The position numbers were made by a program, and so were the translations under genes. A stretch of 64,000 bases of DNA from Axinella damicornis. Taxonomy: Eukaryota > Porifera > Demospongiae > Axinellida > Axinellidae. Where the stretch lies: contig OZ007513.1 in NCBI GenBank assembly GCA_963931865.1, positions 12,301,467-12,365,466 on the forward strand, given 5' to 3'. Under the pieces are notes generated by a model. The model saw nothing but the letters and a program-made list of their open reading frames with translations. It was not told the DNA's origin and searched no databases. Below, one piece after another: positions 40,312-51,436 of the stretch (its first letter is position 1; each line of letters opens with the position of its first letter).

Positions 40312-41160
40312 TTAAGTTTGCTCTGACTCAAGTTTGATAGTTTTACCTTCAACTGACTTGATCTAGTTTGTGACTATGTTGCGCTATTTTATACTCCCAT
40401 TCCAGCTGGCATCCCATATGAAGTTTGGCCAATGAGCACATCCGTAAAAGCAAGCTTGGTATGGGGATCTGAAGCAGTACGATGGCTCAGGGGAAAGTTG
40501 TGGAGTTCTGCATCATGTTGTGAGTTGTATTATCCTGTTACATGATCTCGACGGGACTGGAAAAGAAACCAGCTAGTATTGATTGTGTTAGGTCAAAGAA
40601 GGACATTTTTCACTGATGTGGGCTTCTTAGAAGGTTAATAGCATTACATGCAATTTTGCATGACATTGCATGACAGTACACAATATTTACTGGTATAGTA
40701 CACAGGGATAAGGGATCACATTACATGCAATTTGCATGATATTGCATGGTAGCACACACACAATGTTGTTGCTATCAGTGAGTACAAAATTGGACTAACC
40801 ACCACACTATTCTTCGCAGTTTTAATGACAAACTAGCTACTCAATTCAGAGCAACATATGCATACACAGTCTGTTAGCTCTATACTTTGATTGTTGGGGT
40901 GGTTGACTACATATTCCATAATATTATGCAAATCGTAAAAGGGATGAGTTACGACCCTCTATATTGAGTGGGGGGGGGCCTCATTGCAAGTATGTAGCCT
41001 AACAATTCTGTGAGTAGTGTTTGGCGAATTAATAGCTTTGTTTTTCACGGTGATAAATATAGCTACATCCTTATGCTGCAAATGTTACCATTGTCAACAT
41101 CAATTTGAAACATCATACTACGTATGCAATTTGCACATTCCTGCAATGTGGGAGACACTG
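40312..41160. other. Spacer upstream of the FReD gene
   Basis: Probable promoter region of the minus-strand FReD gene. It contains two similar TTACATGCAATTT(T)GCATGA blocks at about 40644 and 40720, an imperfect direct repeat. Nothing else is recognised. Confidence 0.4.
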
Positions 41161-41233
41161 CCAGTGTGCCTGTCACCTACCCTGCTTGAGTTCTGAAGGC
41201 TCAGGAGGAATGCCCTTCCGATGACCAGCGGGA
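41161..41233 (+). pseudogene. Inverted relic of the FReD first exon
   Basis: Read on the plus strand, CCAGTGTGCCTGTCACCTAC and onward through GAGGAATGCCCTTCCGATGA match the coding strand of FReD exon 1 (region encoding PVTYPARVLN to EECPSDDQR), with gaps. The two recognised first exons are on the minus strand, so this copy is inverted and truncated. Confidence 0.75.
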
Positions 41234-41646
41234 TAGCTGAAATAGGGCAATAGTACTAGCCTCACAATGTAAGTATGGGTTAACAATCAGTAGCCTTCAG
41301 TTTGCTTCCCAGACCTACCATGATAAGTTTGATGCTTAGGTCGGCATTATTATGTAGGTACATTCATGACATGTAGGCTAAAGGTTGTACCCTCGAGGCA
41401 ACAGTTGAACCTCCCACCCAAAGGTTAATTGCTGAAATTCATACTACATGTGATTGTTACTGTGGATACCGTAGCTATGGCAACTAGCACTACACATCTC
41501 TGTCTAATTGATTTGTGGATTGTAATCAGCATCCTGGTACGTACATTCCAGAACTAAGTAACTGCCTACAACTAAGAATACACAACCAGCTATAGCTACG
41601 ACTACACGGAACTAGCTGAGAATAATGTACACGCCAGAAAACATGT

Positions 41647-41996
41647 TCAGTTCTCCCTCAGTTTCATCTCAGTGAATTTCAGGGAGTATAGTCGTATCCC
41701 CTCCATGCGTGCCAGTTCATACCATCAGCAGTGGAGGAGTGTGACCCACCGTGGTAGAGACCGTTGAGGTTTGAAGAATGACACGCAGCATACCACCAAC
41801 CACCTTTATAATATTATCGTTGTGCACAGTGTTCATTAGGGAGGACATCATTGTCTCGATTTCTTGTGCTGAATTGTTGTCCATGATGTCCGTTAGGCAC
41901 AAATGCGCCTGCAGCGAGAGTCTCCAGCAGTTCTACTGTATGCTTGAAATGCAGTCTGGTTGTCTGGTTTGATGGTGTAGACACCGCTGGTACACT
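41647..41996 (-). pseudogene. Decayed FReD exon
   Basis: On the minus strand the order is GVYTIKPDNQ, then [39 protein letters not shown] and finally [12 protein letters not shown] with a stop at 41647. The middle of the domain is deleted, the frame is broken before SLKF by two extra bases, and further stops appear near the deletion. It lies downstream of the second first-exon copy at 43554-43770, so it was probably the FReD exon of that duplicate. Confidence 0.85.
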
Positions 41997-42007
41997 GCAA
42001 AAAAAGA

Positions 42008-42403
42008 AGGTTGTTTTAACCAGGCTCTGATCACCATAGTTGCATCTCAGTGCCTCCTCCACTGTGGTGATCATGGAATGCACAAATATTGTTCTTAATC
42101 ATAGGTATGTGATTTAATTGTTTACCCATCTGTACATGTATGTCTGTTGGGGGACCTATAATAGTGATCTCATTGTGAAGCAGCAACTATGGCAACCGTT
42201 CACCAGTAGAATTGCTAGGAGTGCAGCTGCATGCACTTCTACAAAGCATTCCTATAGTTACCTGGAACTAAGAAACTTGACCTAGGTTATCTCAACAGGC
42301 CTACTAGGATTTCCTATCTTATAGGATTGTTCATTCCTTGATCACCACAGTGGAGGAGGCACTGAGATGCAAGTGAGGTGACCAAAGCCTGGTTAAAGCA
42401 ATC
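42008..42403. mobile_element. Inverted-repeat MITE of about 395 bp
   Basis: About 75-nt arms: GTTGTTTTAACCAGGCTCTG at 42009 pairs with the complement ending near 42403, and both arms contain GCATCTCAGTGCCTCCTCCA. The interior is non-coding. It lies next to the FReD pseudogene and may have helped disrupt it. Confidence 0.8.
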
Positions 42404-42681
42404 CATCTCTCTTTACAGTGTAGTCTGTCCTTAAGTCAACGTGTCCTTGCAGTCATGGTACACACCTGAGTGATGAACAGAACAAACTCACAGAGACTAG
42501 GAGTTGGAGTTATGGTAGAACTGTTGTGTTATCATGGGTGTAGACAAGTTTGTAAGAGTGGGGGGCTAGAAGCAGAGTGCGTGTGATTTCTTTTTAAGAA
42601 GTGGCTCTTGGTTCAGTAGGAAGTGTACGCTCTTAATTGGTTGTAGAAGCTGCACAGCATTTACGGGCATATAAGCTATAA

Positions 42682-42831
42682 TTAACTCTTTACCAACCAT
42701 AAGAAACAGCTTAAGGAAGCAAAAACCCTGTATTAAAGTATAACGCCTAGGGTTAAAGCCCCCATATAAATTCTTATGGGCTTATGGGAGCTCATGACGG
42801 CTTTTGCAGTCATTGGTTGGTAAAGAGTTAA
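42682..42831. mobile_element. TTAA-bounded 150-bp MITE, piggyBac-like
   Basis: Ends are TTAACTCTTTACCAACCA and its exact reverse complement TGGTTGGTAAAGAGTTAA, with CCCATAA / TTATGGG pairing inside. TTAA at both ends is the expected target duplication for piggyBac-type elements. Confidence 0.7.
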
Positions 42832-42943
42832 CCTCGAACTGCAGGCTTTGACAGGTATGACAGGTATGACAGGTATGACAGGAGACATATATGCACACTG
42901 ACAGTAGACGTATAGCTACAAGCACTCCAATGCTCAAACTACA

Positions 42944-43301
42944 TACCGTAGTCTCTCAAAATACGCCCACCCTCAAAAATACGCCCACCCCAGCTTGGCG
43001 GGATAAGGCTTGGCTTCTGATGGCAAGGGCACCAGTGTAGTATTGTTATTGACCTGAGCTAGCGTGAGGGAAAGTGGGTCAGTCAGTCTCGACAAGTTCT
43101 TACAAAGGGTCATTTATTACTCAAAATACGCCCACCCAATTAGCTCGAACAGGAAAGCACTTGAATAGCTCCGGAAGAACGCATCCTGTACTTGAGTGGG
43201 CCTATTTTCAAGAGCGAGGTTCTCGAAAATATGCCCACCCCTCTCTTTGAGCAGCCACTAAAGTTCATCGCCCATGGGCGTATTTTCAAGAGACTACGGT
43301 A
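42944..43301. mobile_element. Inverted-repeat element with TACCGTAGTCTCT ends
   Basis: TACCGTAGTCTCTCAAAATA at 42944 pairs with TATTTTCAAGAGACTACGGTA ending at 43301 apart from one position. AATACGCCCACCC occurs several times inside in both orientations. Non-coding. Confidence 0.75.
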
Positions 43302-43553
43302 CTGTCCACATAATTTTAGTGCTGCATGACATGTGCCACTTCAAACAGCACATGCAGTAAGAGGATTCTAGCATGATTTGTAGACAGTGCGTACAATTAA
43401 TTGGTGCATTTACAACAAATGAATGCTTCTTGCAGTCTGTTGCCATAGCTATAGTTCTTTCTTATGAATGTATGCCGACGTTGTTGAAAAGTGGGGGCTC
43501 CCCAGTCCACACCACCTCCTGACCTGTACTGACACACTCCCTGCTAGTCTTAC

Positions 43554-43770
43554 CTAAATAGCTCTGCAGAATGCTGCGAAGGTCATGTCCAACCTCAGCC
43601 CTGACGGTGTCCCGCTGGTCATCGGAAGGGCATTCCTCCTGAGTGGTGTTCAGAACTCTAGCAGGGTAGGTGATGGGCAGACTAGTGATGTGACCCACAC
43701 CATGATTGCAGGAGGAGAGAGTGAAACAGCTCACAGCAAAGACAAGAACCAGCAGACTGTGAGAAGCCAT
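43554..43770 (-). CDS. First exon of a second FReD-type gene (signal peptide exon)
   Basis: ATG 43770 opens MASHSLLVLVFAVSCFTLSSCNHG, a signal peptide close to the intact FReD gene's first exon, then LPITYPARVLNTTQEECPSDDQR, ending before a GTAAGA donor in phase 1, as in the intact gene. The only FReD exon downstream on this strand before the next gene is the decayed one at 41647-41996. Splicing onward to the intact FReD exon at 38649 is conceivable because phases match, which would make this an alternative first exon; otherwise it is the surviving part of a pseudogene. Confidence 0.65.
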
Positions 43771-44579
43771 GTTACTCTGACTTGAATTTGCTAGTTTCTG
43801 TATCTTCAAGTGACTTCCTCTACTTTGCCACTTAGATCCTGCTGTTTTCATACCCGCCCAACCCAACTTGTGTCCGTTAGGCCAACATTGTTAATGCAAA
43901 CCGATGACGTACAGGGGGAAATTTGTGAACTGTTTTGTGAATGGAATTTACCCTGGAATTTTAATTGACTGGAATAATTATATGGATTACTGGTTGCTGA
44001 GTGGGAAGTGAGGTTACTAATAATGTTGCACTGATAGCCACGTACATATATGCAACCTGTATGTACTTATGCCAGTCAAATGAATCTTCTTCTCGTCAAT
44101 CAATCTTTCCCTCCATTGATCACCCTCTTGTCTGTCTCTAGTGCAAGTGCACTCCACGTGTGAGCATGTACAATATTCCGAGGTCCCAAACGTCCGGAGT
44201 AGCTACTACCCTCACAATGTATGTAGGGGGCAAACAATCACTAGAGGCTCTTCTGCTTGTGTATCGTGTTATTCTCACTGTACTATCCCTCACTATAGAG
44301 CACTACATGCATATAGACTAGACTATGTACCCGTTCAGTCATATACTATTCCAGGATGTCTTGGGAAAACGACCTGTCCTGGAAGGTTTCAAAATTGGAG
44401 ACTAATTGAATGGTCATGCTTCTGCTAGGCTAAATGGTCATGCTTCTGCTAGGCTAAATGGTCATGCTTCTGCTCAAACATGGAATGGTACCTAGACCAT
44501 TCCATGTTTGAGTATGGTTTGTTAGCTGGTGGCTACTGTTCGAGCAATGGCTGAGAGAACAGTTGCTTCAAACACTAAT

Positions 44580-45170
44580 CACTTGACTTCCCTCAGCCAA
44601 CTCCCTTTAGTAAGGAATCGTTTCTTCACTGATTAACATACCTCCAGTGATTTTGGGCATGATTAATATAATCACCGTTGACGTTCCCACAGCTATCTCC
44701 TCTTAGTACAAAACGGTTCTGTTAATTTGTTCACCCATCTGCAACTGGCTCACATACCTCCAGTGATTTTTGGGCTATTAATTACTCAACACAATCACCC
44801 TTGCCATTCCCACAGCCAACTCCCCTCAGTAAGAATGGTTCTGTGACTTCTGTCCATTTTTTCACTCATCTGCAACTACTATACCTACCAAGTGATTTTT
44901 TGGCGCTTAATAATATTACTTAATTACTTAATTATCACAGCCATCTCCCCTTAGTACAAAACGGTTCTGTGCATTTGTTTACTCATCTGCAACCAACTCA
45001 CATATCTCCAGTGATTTTTGGGCTATTAATTACTCAACACAATCACCCTTGCCGTTCCCACAGCCAACTCCCCTCAGTAAGAATGGTTCTGTGACTTCTG
45101 TCCATTTGTTCACTCATCTGCAACTAATATACCTCCCAAGTGATTTTTTGCCGCATAATTATTACTGAAC
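44580..45170. repeat. Higher-order tandem repeat: two about 124-bp monomers in a 248-bp unit
   Basis: Monomers alternate. One type has CTTAGTACAAAACGGTTCTG (44691 and 44939 blocks) and the other CCTCAGTAAGAATGGTTCTG (44813 and 45061 blocks). Same-type copies are 248 bp apart and almost identical, whereas neighbours differ more. A diverged copy begins near 44590. Confidence 0.85.
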
Positions 45171-45174
45171 GTAA

Positions 45175-45425
45175 GTAGCTATACCATCCCATAAATATAT
45201 AGTAGCTGTACCATCCCATAAATATTTAGTAGCTATACCATCCCATGAAATATATAGTAGCTATACCATCCCATGAAATATACAATACCATCCCATAAAT
45301 AAATAGTATAGCTATAACATCCCATGAAATTTATAGTAGCTATACCATCCCATGAAATATATTGTAGCTATACCATCCCATGAAATATATTGTAGCTATA
45401 CATGTACCATCCCATGAAATTCCAT
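45175..45425. repeat. Minisatellite, AGCTATACCATCCCATGAAATATATAGT type
   Basis: About nine copies of a roughly 27-bp unit, AGCTATACCATCCCATRAA plus a variable ATATATAGT tail, directly after the higher-order repeat. Confidence 0.9.
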
Positions 45426-47296
45426 GCCAGTAGGTTGCAACTCCGATGACAAAGGCAATGGTTAAACAACAATATTTTTTGTTCTTTTTGTAGTGATACA
45501 CTTCACTATGTTTATTTCCATGTGTCACCCACTGCATTGCAATCAGATATAGCTATAAAATTAGTATTTAGTGCCTTCACAATATTCATCATTGCCTTTG
45601 GTGAAATTGTCACCAGTAGGTACGTCACTGCATTAAGGTTACGGGATAGTGCTGCACTTGCCCACGTTCTATTTTCACATTTGAAATTCATTGCACCAGG
45701 AGTGTGCTTCATACTTACCTGTCCTTTGATTGTTATGGCTGCTGTGTACACAATGCAATGTCGTGCGCATTGAAGCAGCATGCGCACTTGTCACTGTGAC
45801 CGCAAAACAATTAATTAGCTTGCCTCACTCTGTCATGGCTGGCAGTAGAGGCAGTTCCTGTATTTTGTTGTATTTTGGTGGTGGGTGGTTTTCAACTCAG
45901 GGGGTGGAAACAGCATGGCCCTGTCTGTGCATGCTTGTCTGTGATATAAGTCCTTGGTCAGGGCTGGGTGGGCTATTTCTCTTATTTTAGCGAACCTAGC
46001 CTCGCATTTGTAGGGCCTCTGGTTAGCATTGGTCAAGCTAGACTCGATCGTACCCTCGTTCCCAGGCCGCGTGGGGGGAGAGAAAGCGGCATGGTATCTA
46101 GGGATTATTCTGAAATTCATAGGCTGTACTTTTTTCCAAAGACTTAGTGCGTTCAGTGGTATTGATTCCAGTATGTAGCGGCATACCCGAATCTATGGAA
46201 CGTGAAATGGAATGAAATGGAATGGAATAAAACGGAATGACGGCAATTATTATGCTATTGTCGCAATTGCCTCCATGTGTAGCTAACAATAATGCCCATG
46301 CTCTCTGAAACAAGGTGCGAGAAGGGATTACATCTGATTAGACATGACGTGGTACGTAGTTGCTTCGCTCACCGTCAATACATGACTTGTGCTTTGCACC
46401 GTAGCTACATGGTGCCATATCACGCCACCTCACTACTCTTAAGCTTTCCAGGTACTTAGTTACCCGGTACCATGGACAGTAGTCTGGTAGTGTATTGTCC
46501 ATGGAGGTTCCATGGCCTCGTTTCGAGCGTCAGCCGGCTTTATGCATATTGCCATGCCCACTTCCGCTGTTTCACGACTGACAGCTAGAGCTCACTCGAG
46601 CAGAGAGAATAAATACAACAGCAAACACATAATGCAACACAAGCACACATCAGATCATGTCATGTCTCATCCAATGGGCTGTAACCTGTAGCTAGCTATC
46701 ATGTCATGAGGACCGCCTACGCCCTAGGCACGGGCACCCCAGACACAACAACATTCTCCCATCACCATCATCCTGGAGCGAACCATCAGATTCCTCTGGT
46801 CACTCTTTTTGGTCACATACGTGCAACACAGAGGGAGGGGGCAATCATGACTGTAGCTGCACAAAAATCTGCCAAAAGTCACTGTCAAAAAGCTCTTATC
46901 TTTCACGACAGGCCGGTAGGATGTCCCTAAAGAATACAACTCCACTGCACACCCGTTTGAGGTGTGTACGTCGCCCACCCTTCCATACAGGTACATACTC
47001 AGAACTGTGGCTAAGCTTACGGAGGTCTTCAGCACAACGGCGACAAATACAGTCAGTATGGCCAACCTGCTGGATGGCCGACAAACACCTCACCAGCTCC
47101 TCACGCATGTTTGGAATATGTGTAGCTATACGTGGACTCAGACTTCTGGCAGAGACAGCATGGTCCACACAACTTTCCAGGATGAATGATGGATGATGGT
47201 GTACTTTTCCGTCTGCTGAGTGATATTGTTTCTGTATTGGGTATTGAGTTCTTGTATTATATCTCATACCAATTTCCTGGAAAAACACTTACCATG
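45426..47296. other. No supported gene; one Cys-rich minus-strand ORF and repeats
   Basis: A one-sided TCGTTCCCAGGCCGCGTGGG motif at 46056 is a truncated TAGCCTCG-family end, and a GGAATGGAAT-type stretch lies at 46206-46240. The minus-strand ORF 47288-46896 (no ATG at its start) contains CICRRCAEDLRKL, a possible zinc-binding piece of a transposon or unannotated exon; I cannot place it in a family. Confidence 0.35.
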
Positions 47297-47549
47297 ACTT
47301 TTAAGGGAGGCTTTTACCATTTTCATGGTGCCATTTGCCATTTTCTTGAGACGGCCATAACTCCTTCCTACTACCCCCCATGAACTTGATTTATGGCTCA
47401 AAAGACAGCTCTCTCCAAGAGCTTTACAATGAGCTATAGGAAGTCTGTTAAGTAACCCCCTATAAGGAGTGGTAAGGAAGCTGACCACACTGCTTTCACA
47501 GGAATCCTGATAAGTGACCACCACTTATCATGTAGCCTGTTATTTTTTT

Positions 47550-47573
47550 GTCTCGGCACCGAAGTGCCGAGAC
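47550..47573. repeat. 10-bp hairpin GTCTCGGCAC/GTGCCGAGAC with CGAA loop, copy 1
   Basis: A T-tract precedes the hairpin and ACAGTGCTGG follows it. The same arrangement occurs at 52323-52346 with one base pair changed on both sides of the stem (A:T here, G:C there). Confidence 0.85.
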
Positions 47574-48178
47574 ACAGTGCTGGATGCGTAGGTACGTGGT
47601 ACGTGGTACCATAGATAATAGAACTACGTATGTGGTACGTACGTCGCTTTTCGCAATGCGCCCGCGCAAGTGCTGCATGCATGCTCTACACCCTTAATAG
47701 GGTGTCAAACGTATTTATAACTTGCAAGTAGATCTTCAACAATGATTATGGGTTTGCATGGCTGCTCATGAATCCTCTTACCAAGACTGCTGCTACGTAC
47801 AGTAGCTCTAATGCTTAATTCAGGACAATGAATACTCACCCATCCAGTGTGCTGCACTCAGCCATCCCAAGTGCATACTAACTCACTCAGCTCTAGCTAG
47901 ATAGATAAGTGCTGAAAGAATTGGCCAAGGTGTTGACTAAACATCAAGCCCAGACACGAAAATACTGCTTTCACCCTTTGGGTGAACATTCCTGACCCAC
48001 CCCTTGCTCACACAGAACCTCCAAGGATATTGACGCTCACTTAAGCTGAAAGTCTCATAGCTAACAGATTTTGCAGTCATAATAAAGGGTTAAGCAGCTG
48101 CCATGTCCTCTGCATGATTCTAGCTGATACCAAGTCGTGCCGAGACACATCAAGTCTTTTAAAGACTCACTTGTTATT

Positions 48179-48325
48179 ATGTCATCTAGAGGCTTAGCTC
48201 TACAATGTGAATGGACAGAATGTTTCTGAGAGTATCCATGGATGGTATGGTCATTATCTACCCTATGGATACTCTCAGAAACATTCTGTCCATTCACATT
48301 GTAGAGCTAAGCCTCTAGATGACAT
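48179..48325. repeat. Perfect palindrome, 61-nt arms, 25-nt loop
   Basis: The arm starting ATGTCATCTAGAGGCTTAGC at 48179 is exactly complementary to the arm ending at 48325; the loop is 48240-48264. It is nested within the 47297-48590 inverted-repeat element. Confidence 0.95.
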
Positions 48326-48590
48326 ATAAAAAAATCACAGGCTACATGATAAGTGGTGGTCACTTATCAGGATTCCTGTGAAAGCAGTGTGGTCAGCTTC
48401 TTACCACTAACTCCTTATAGGGGGGTACTTAACAGACTTTCTATAGCTCATTGTAAAGCTCTTGGAGAGAGCTGTCTTTTGAGCCATAAATCAAGTTCAT
48501 GGGGGGTAGTAGGAAGGAGTTATGGCTGTCAGAAGAAAATGGAAAATGGCACCATGAAAATGGTAAAAGCCTCCCTTAAGTCTTCTGTCG

Positions 48591-48812
48591 CTATCATAAC
48601 TCAGACATGTGGCAGGTGGTATAGGCTCCTACATTGCGCATTATGCACTAATTGTTTTGAGAAATTTAAAAGGCATGCTCCGGATCGAGGTTAGCCACCT
48701 ATAGCCAATACACATAGCTAAGTATGATATTCTTGGTGTCAACTGGCACAATTAGGAAGCTGCCTCCGATTTCTGAACGACGCACGCGAAGCTACATATC
48801 ACTGTAATCATT
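48591..48812. other. Short spacer before the LTR element
   Basis: No feature recognised. It ends in ATCATT directly before the GTGAT target duplication of the LTR element. Confidence 0.5.
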
Positions 48813-48817
48813 GTGAT

Positions 48818-49999
48818 TGTGGAGGACTGGAACTGTTAATTAATGTTAAATAGTGTTGGCCCAACTTTGGAGGGAGCCCCCTGGTGCGCAGGGCGAATTC
48901 TTTTGTGTATTGTAGTCTTGTCCTTACTTTTGTTGTTGGTCTGTATGGTCTTTTGTTGTTGTTCGGTATATAAGTAGCTATTGGTTTGTTAGATTGGGAG
49001 ATCAGAGATTTGTAAGATTCATTGTGATTCAGTTATTACTCTTCAGCTGCACTTTAAAGGACAACTTACCGCTCGGGTCCGTTACATTTGGTGGCAGCGG
49101 TGGGATCCACTGCCCGCCAGTCGGCGGCAGGGCCCACAGGGATCCACTGCCCGCCAGTCGGCGGCAGGGCCCACACGCAGTGTGCAGCAGAGATCGAGAG
49201 AGCGAGGAGAGAGGCCCGCAAGAGCAGCGTCAGTGCGACAGCAGACCGGAGTTGCTGCTAGTGCGACAGCTGCTGAGCAAGAGAGAGAGAGCGCGAGTCG
49301 CGGAAAGAGCGACGCGGCTGCCGAGGAGAGCGAAGGCAGCGAGACCGAAACCGACTGTGCAGGCGTGAGCTGCCGAGAGAGCGAGGGTCGTCAGGGGCGG
49401 AGGGTCGCCGCAAGAGTGCGCGAGGGTCGCTGAGCGGGACGCCGGCCGCTGCCAGAGAGGGCGAGGGTCGCTGAGGAGCAAAAGTCGCCGGGGCAAGCGG
49501 TTCAAGAAAGCGCAGAGGGCGTGTGTCGCCGTGCGTTTGTGTTGCTGTGTGACGGTCGGAAAGGGGCGTGTGTCGCCGTACGTGTGCCAGGTGTGCCGCG
49601 TGTGCCATGGTCTGCGTGTGTCGCAGGGGCCGTGTTTGGAAGCTCGGGAGGAGATCGAAGCTGCAAGGGAAGACTGCACCCATCACAGCAAAACCTGTTT
49701 TGCTGCAGGAGAAGGGGGGTGGAGTGTGGAGGACTGGAACTGTTAATTAATGTTAAATAGTGTTGGCCCAACTTTGGAGGGAGCCCCCTGGTGCGCAGGG
49801 CGAATTCTTTTGTGTATTGTAGTCTTGTCCTTACTTTTGTTGTTGGTCTGTATGGTCTTTTGTTGTTGTTCGGTATATAAGTATTGCTTGGTTTTGTATG
49901 TAGTTAGATTTGGGAGATTCGGAGATTTGTTAGATTCTGAGATTGTGAAGTTCGTTATTACTCTTCTACTACAAGTTACTACCGCTCGGGTCCGTTACA
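48818..49999 (+). mobile_element. Non-autonomous LTR retrotransposon (TRIM-like), complete with target duplication
   Basis: The direct repeats 48818-49086 (269 bp) and 49725-49999 (275 bp) both start TGTGGAGGACTGG and end CCGTTACA, giving TG...CA termini. GTGAT flanks the whole at 48813-48817 and 50000-50004, a 5-bp duplication. After the left LTR, TGGTGGCAGCGGTGGG fits a tRNA primer-binding site, and the purine tract GAGAAGGGGGGTGGAG precedes the right LTR. Each LTR has a GGTATATAAGTA TATA-like box. The 638-bp interior is GC-rich, carries a 39-bp-class direct duplication (GGGATCCACTGCCCGCCAGT twice) and has no gag or pol homology that I recognise. It depends on enzymes supplied in trans. Confidence 0.9.
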
Positions 50000-50004
50000 G
50001 TGAT

Positions 50005-51436
50005 GTATGAGACGGTATAAAACTTTAATAGTAATTTAAGGTAGTAAACATGGGTACCGCGATGTCCGAAACCAAGTTGATGGATAAATGGGCAGCATCA
50101 AAGCGTACACAAGTTTCAGCAATACTTTGCATCAAACTGCTCCCTCTGCTTGAAAATGCCCTAAAACTCAATTTTAAGGCCCTCTACGAAACTGAAAATT
50201 TGGACCCTCTCCAAGGCCCCACCCACACTCTGACCCCATCACCAATACACACACAAAACAGGCCCAAAAACTACGGATGGATTTACCACCTGCTCTCCTC
50301 ACTTGCAGGCTACAGCCCAAAACTCACTGCCACCCTCAAAAACAGAGGTTTGGCTACCCTAGGCTTTCAAAAAAAATTCCACGCACACCAACTAAAACCG
50401 ACTCAAGCCAAGGCCAGTTTCCAAAAGGTCAACCTACCCCCTGCAAAACTAGGGATGCTTTTCCACGTTCACCTCTCGGTTACAGAGTTTTGGCCACACA
50501 TCTACTCCCTCTCACCAGCCCAGTCCAGCTACCAAACCAGCCAAATTCGCCCTAACACGAAAATGGGCGGGGCCTGTAATGCCGAAAGGTCAACTCTCTA
50601 GAGTACCTTGGCCAGGGAGCTGTCGGATGCTGTTCACTTTCCAGGCTGTTCTTCGGCCACTTCAGCAGACCCACAAACATTCCTGCTCACTCCACCTAGC
50701 TATTCACACTCAGATAGCCCATCGCCACATTCAATAAGCCAGAATAGACAAACCTTCAAAGTACCGCACGGCCACATCAGAGTACCGATTTGAAACTTGA
50801 AAGGGCCGCTAGCCGCATCAAAGAGAGAAGCCCCCCCGGTTGCCGCCATGGGAAAACGTAAACAGATGAATAACTCTAAATAACCGTATGCAAGTGACGT
50901 CATCTCATTAATTATTCATGAGCAAAATTGCGCGATTTCGCCGATGCCGTGCTTCCTACCTTAATAGTAATTGTGAACAATATAGAGAATGCGTTTCAGC
51001 TGGGACACGAAAACCAATGCTATTAATATGTACGGCAATGCATCAGGACCACAATTCGTGTACAAAAAGCTTGGAAATCAAAAGTGTGCAGCTCTTTCAC
51101 CCAAGTGGTAAAACATATGGAATTCAGAGTCGAGTATCCTTACAAATGCCTACATAGTCCTTGAACGATGAGAGGAACGAGAAACTCTGGAGCATTACCC
51201 AAACAGCCATGCATTGAACATAGTAACTGTGAAAACTGCTTTCCATTTGCTCTTTCCTGCACCGAGATATAGCGCTCTAAAAAAGTTGAAAAAAGTTGCG
51301 ATTTTTCTCAGGCGCGTTCGAATACCCACGTCAACGCTTCCAGTTGCCTTCCATATAAGGCACTTCAGCTACGTTAGCGGGACCACTGCGAAGTGAAGAT
51401 GATGTCTCACGTGCTAGCCTTGGTCCACGTCCGGCG
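50005..51436. other. No supported gene
   Basis: A 183-codon ORF (50050-50601, +, ATG start) is Pro/Thr/Lys-rich and matches nothing I know; it could be spurious. The rest is unremarkable A/T-rich sequence. Confidence 0.35.

Larger units (their letters stand above)
47297..48590. mobile_element. Inverted-repeat element with about 240-bp arms
   Basis: The left arm (47297-47535) runs from TTAAGGGAGGCTTTTACCAT to CTTATCATGTAGCC. The right arm (about 48340-48583) is its reverse complement with small differences, for example one extra base in the CTAACTCC region and a changed segment near GGCTGTCAGAAG. The 800-bp interior contains the hairpin at 47550 and the palindrome at 48179. No transposase is seen. 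Confidence 0.85.

Noticed and set aside
46896..47288. 130-codon minus-strand ORF with CICRRC
   Set aside because: No ATG at its start and no family match. It may be a transposon remnant, but I cannot support a call.
48994..49686. Several Arg/Ser-rich ORFs on both strands inside the LTR element
   Set aside because: GC-rich sequence without stops in many frames. None resembles gag, protease or reverse transcriptase.
50050..50601. 183-codon plus-strand ORF after the LTR element
   Set aside because: It has an ATG, but a Pro/Thr/Lys-rich, featureless product with no recognisable signal, domain or paralogue in the window; kept only as a note.
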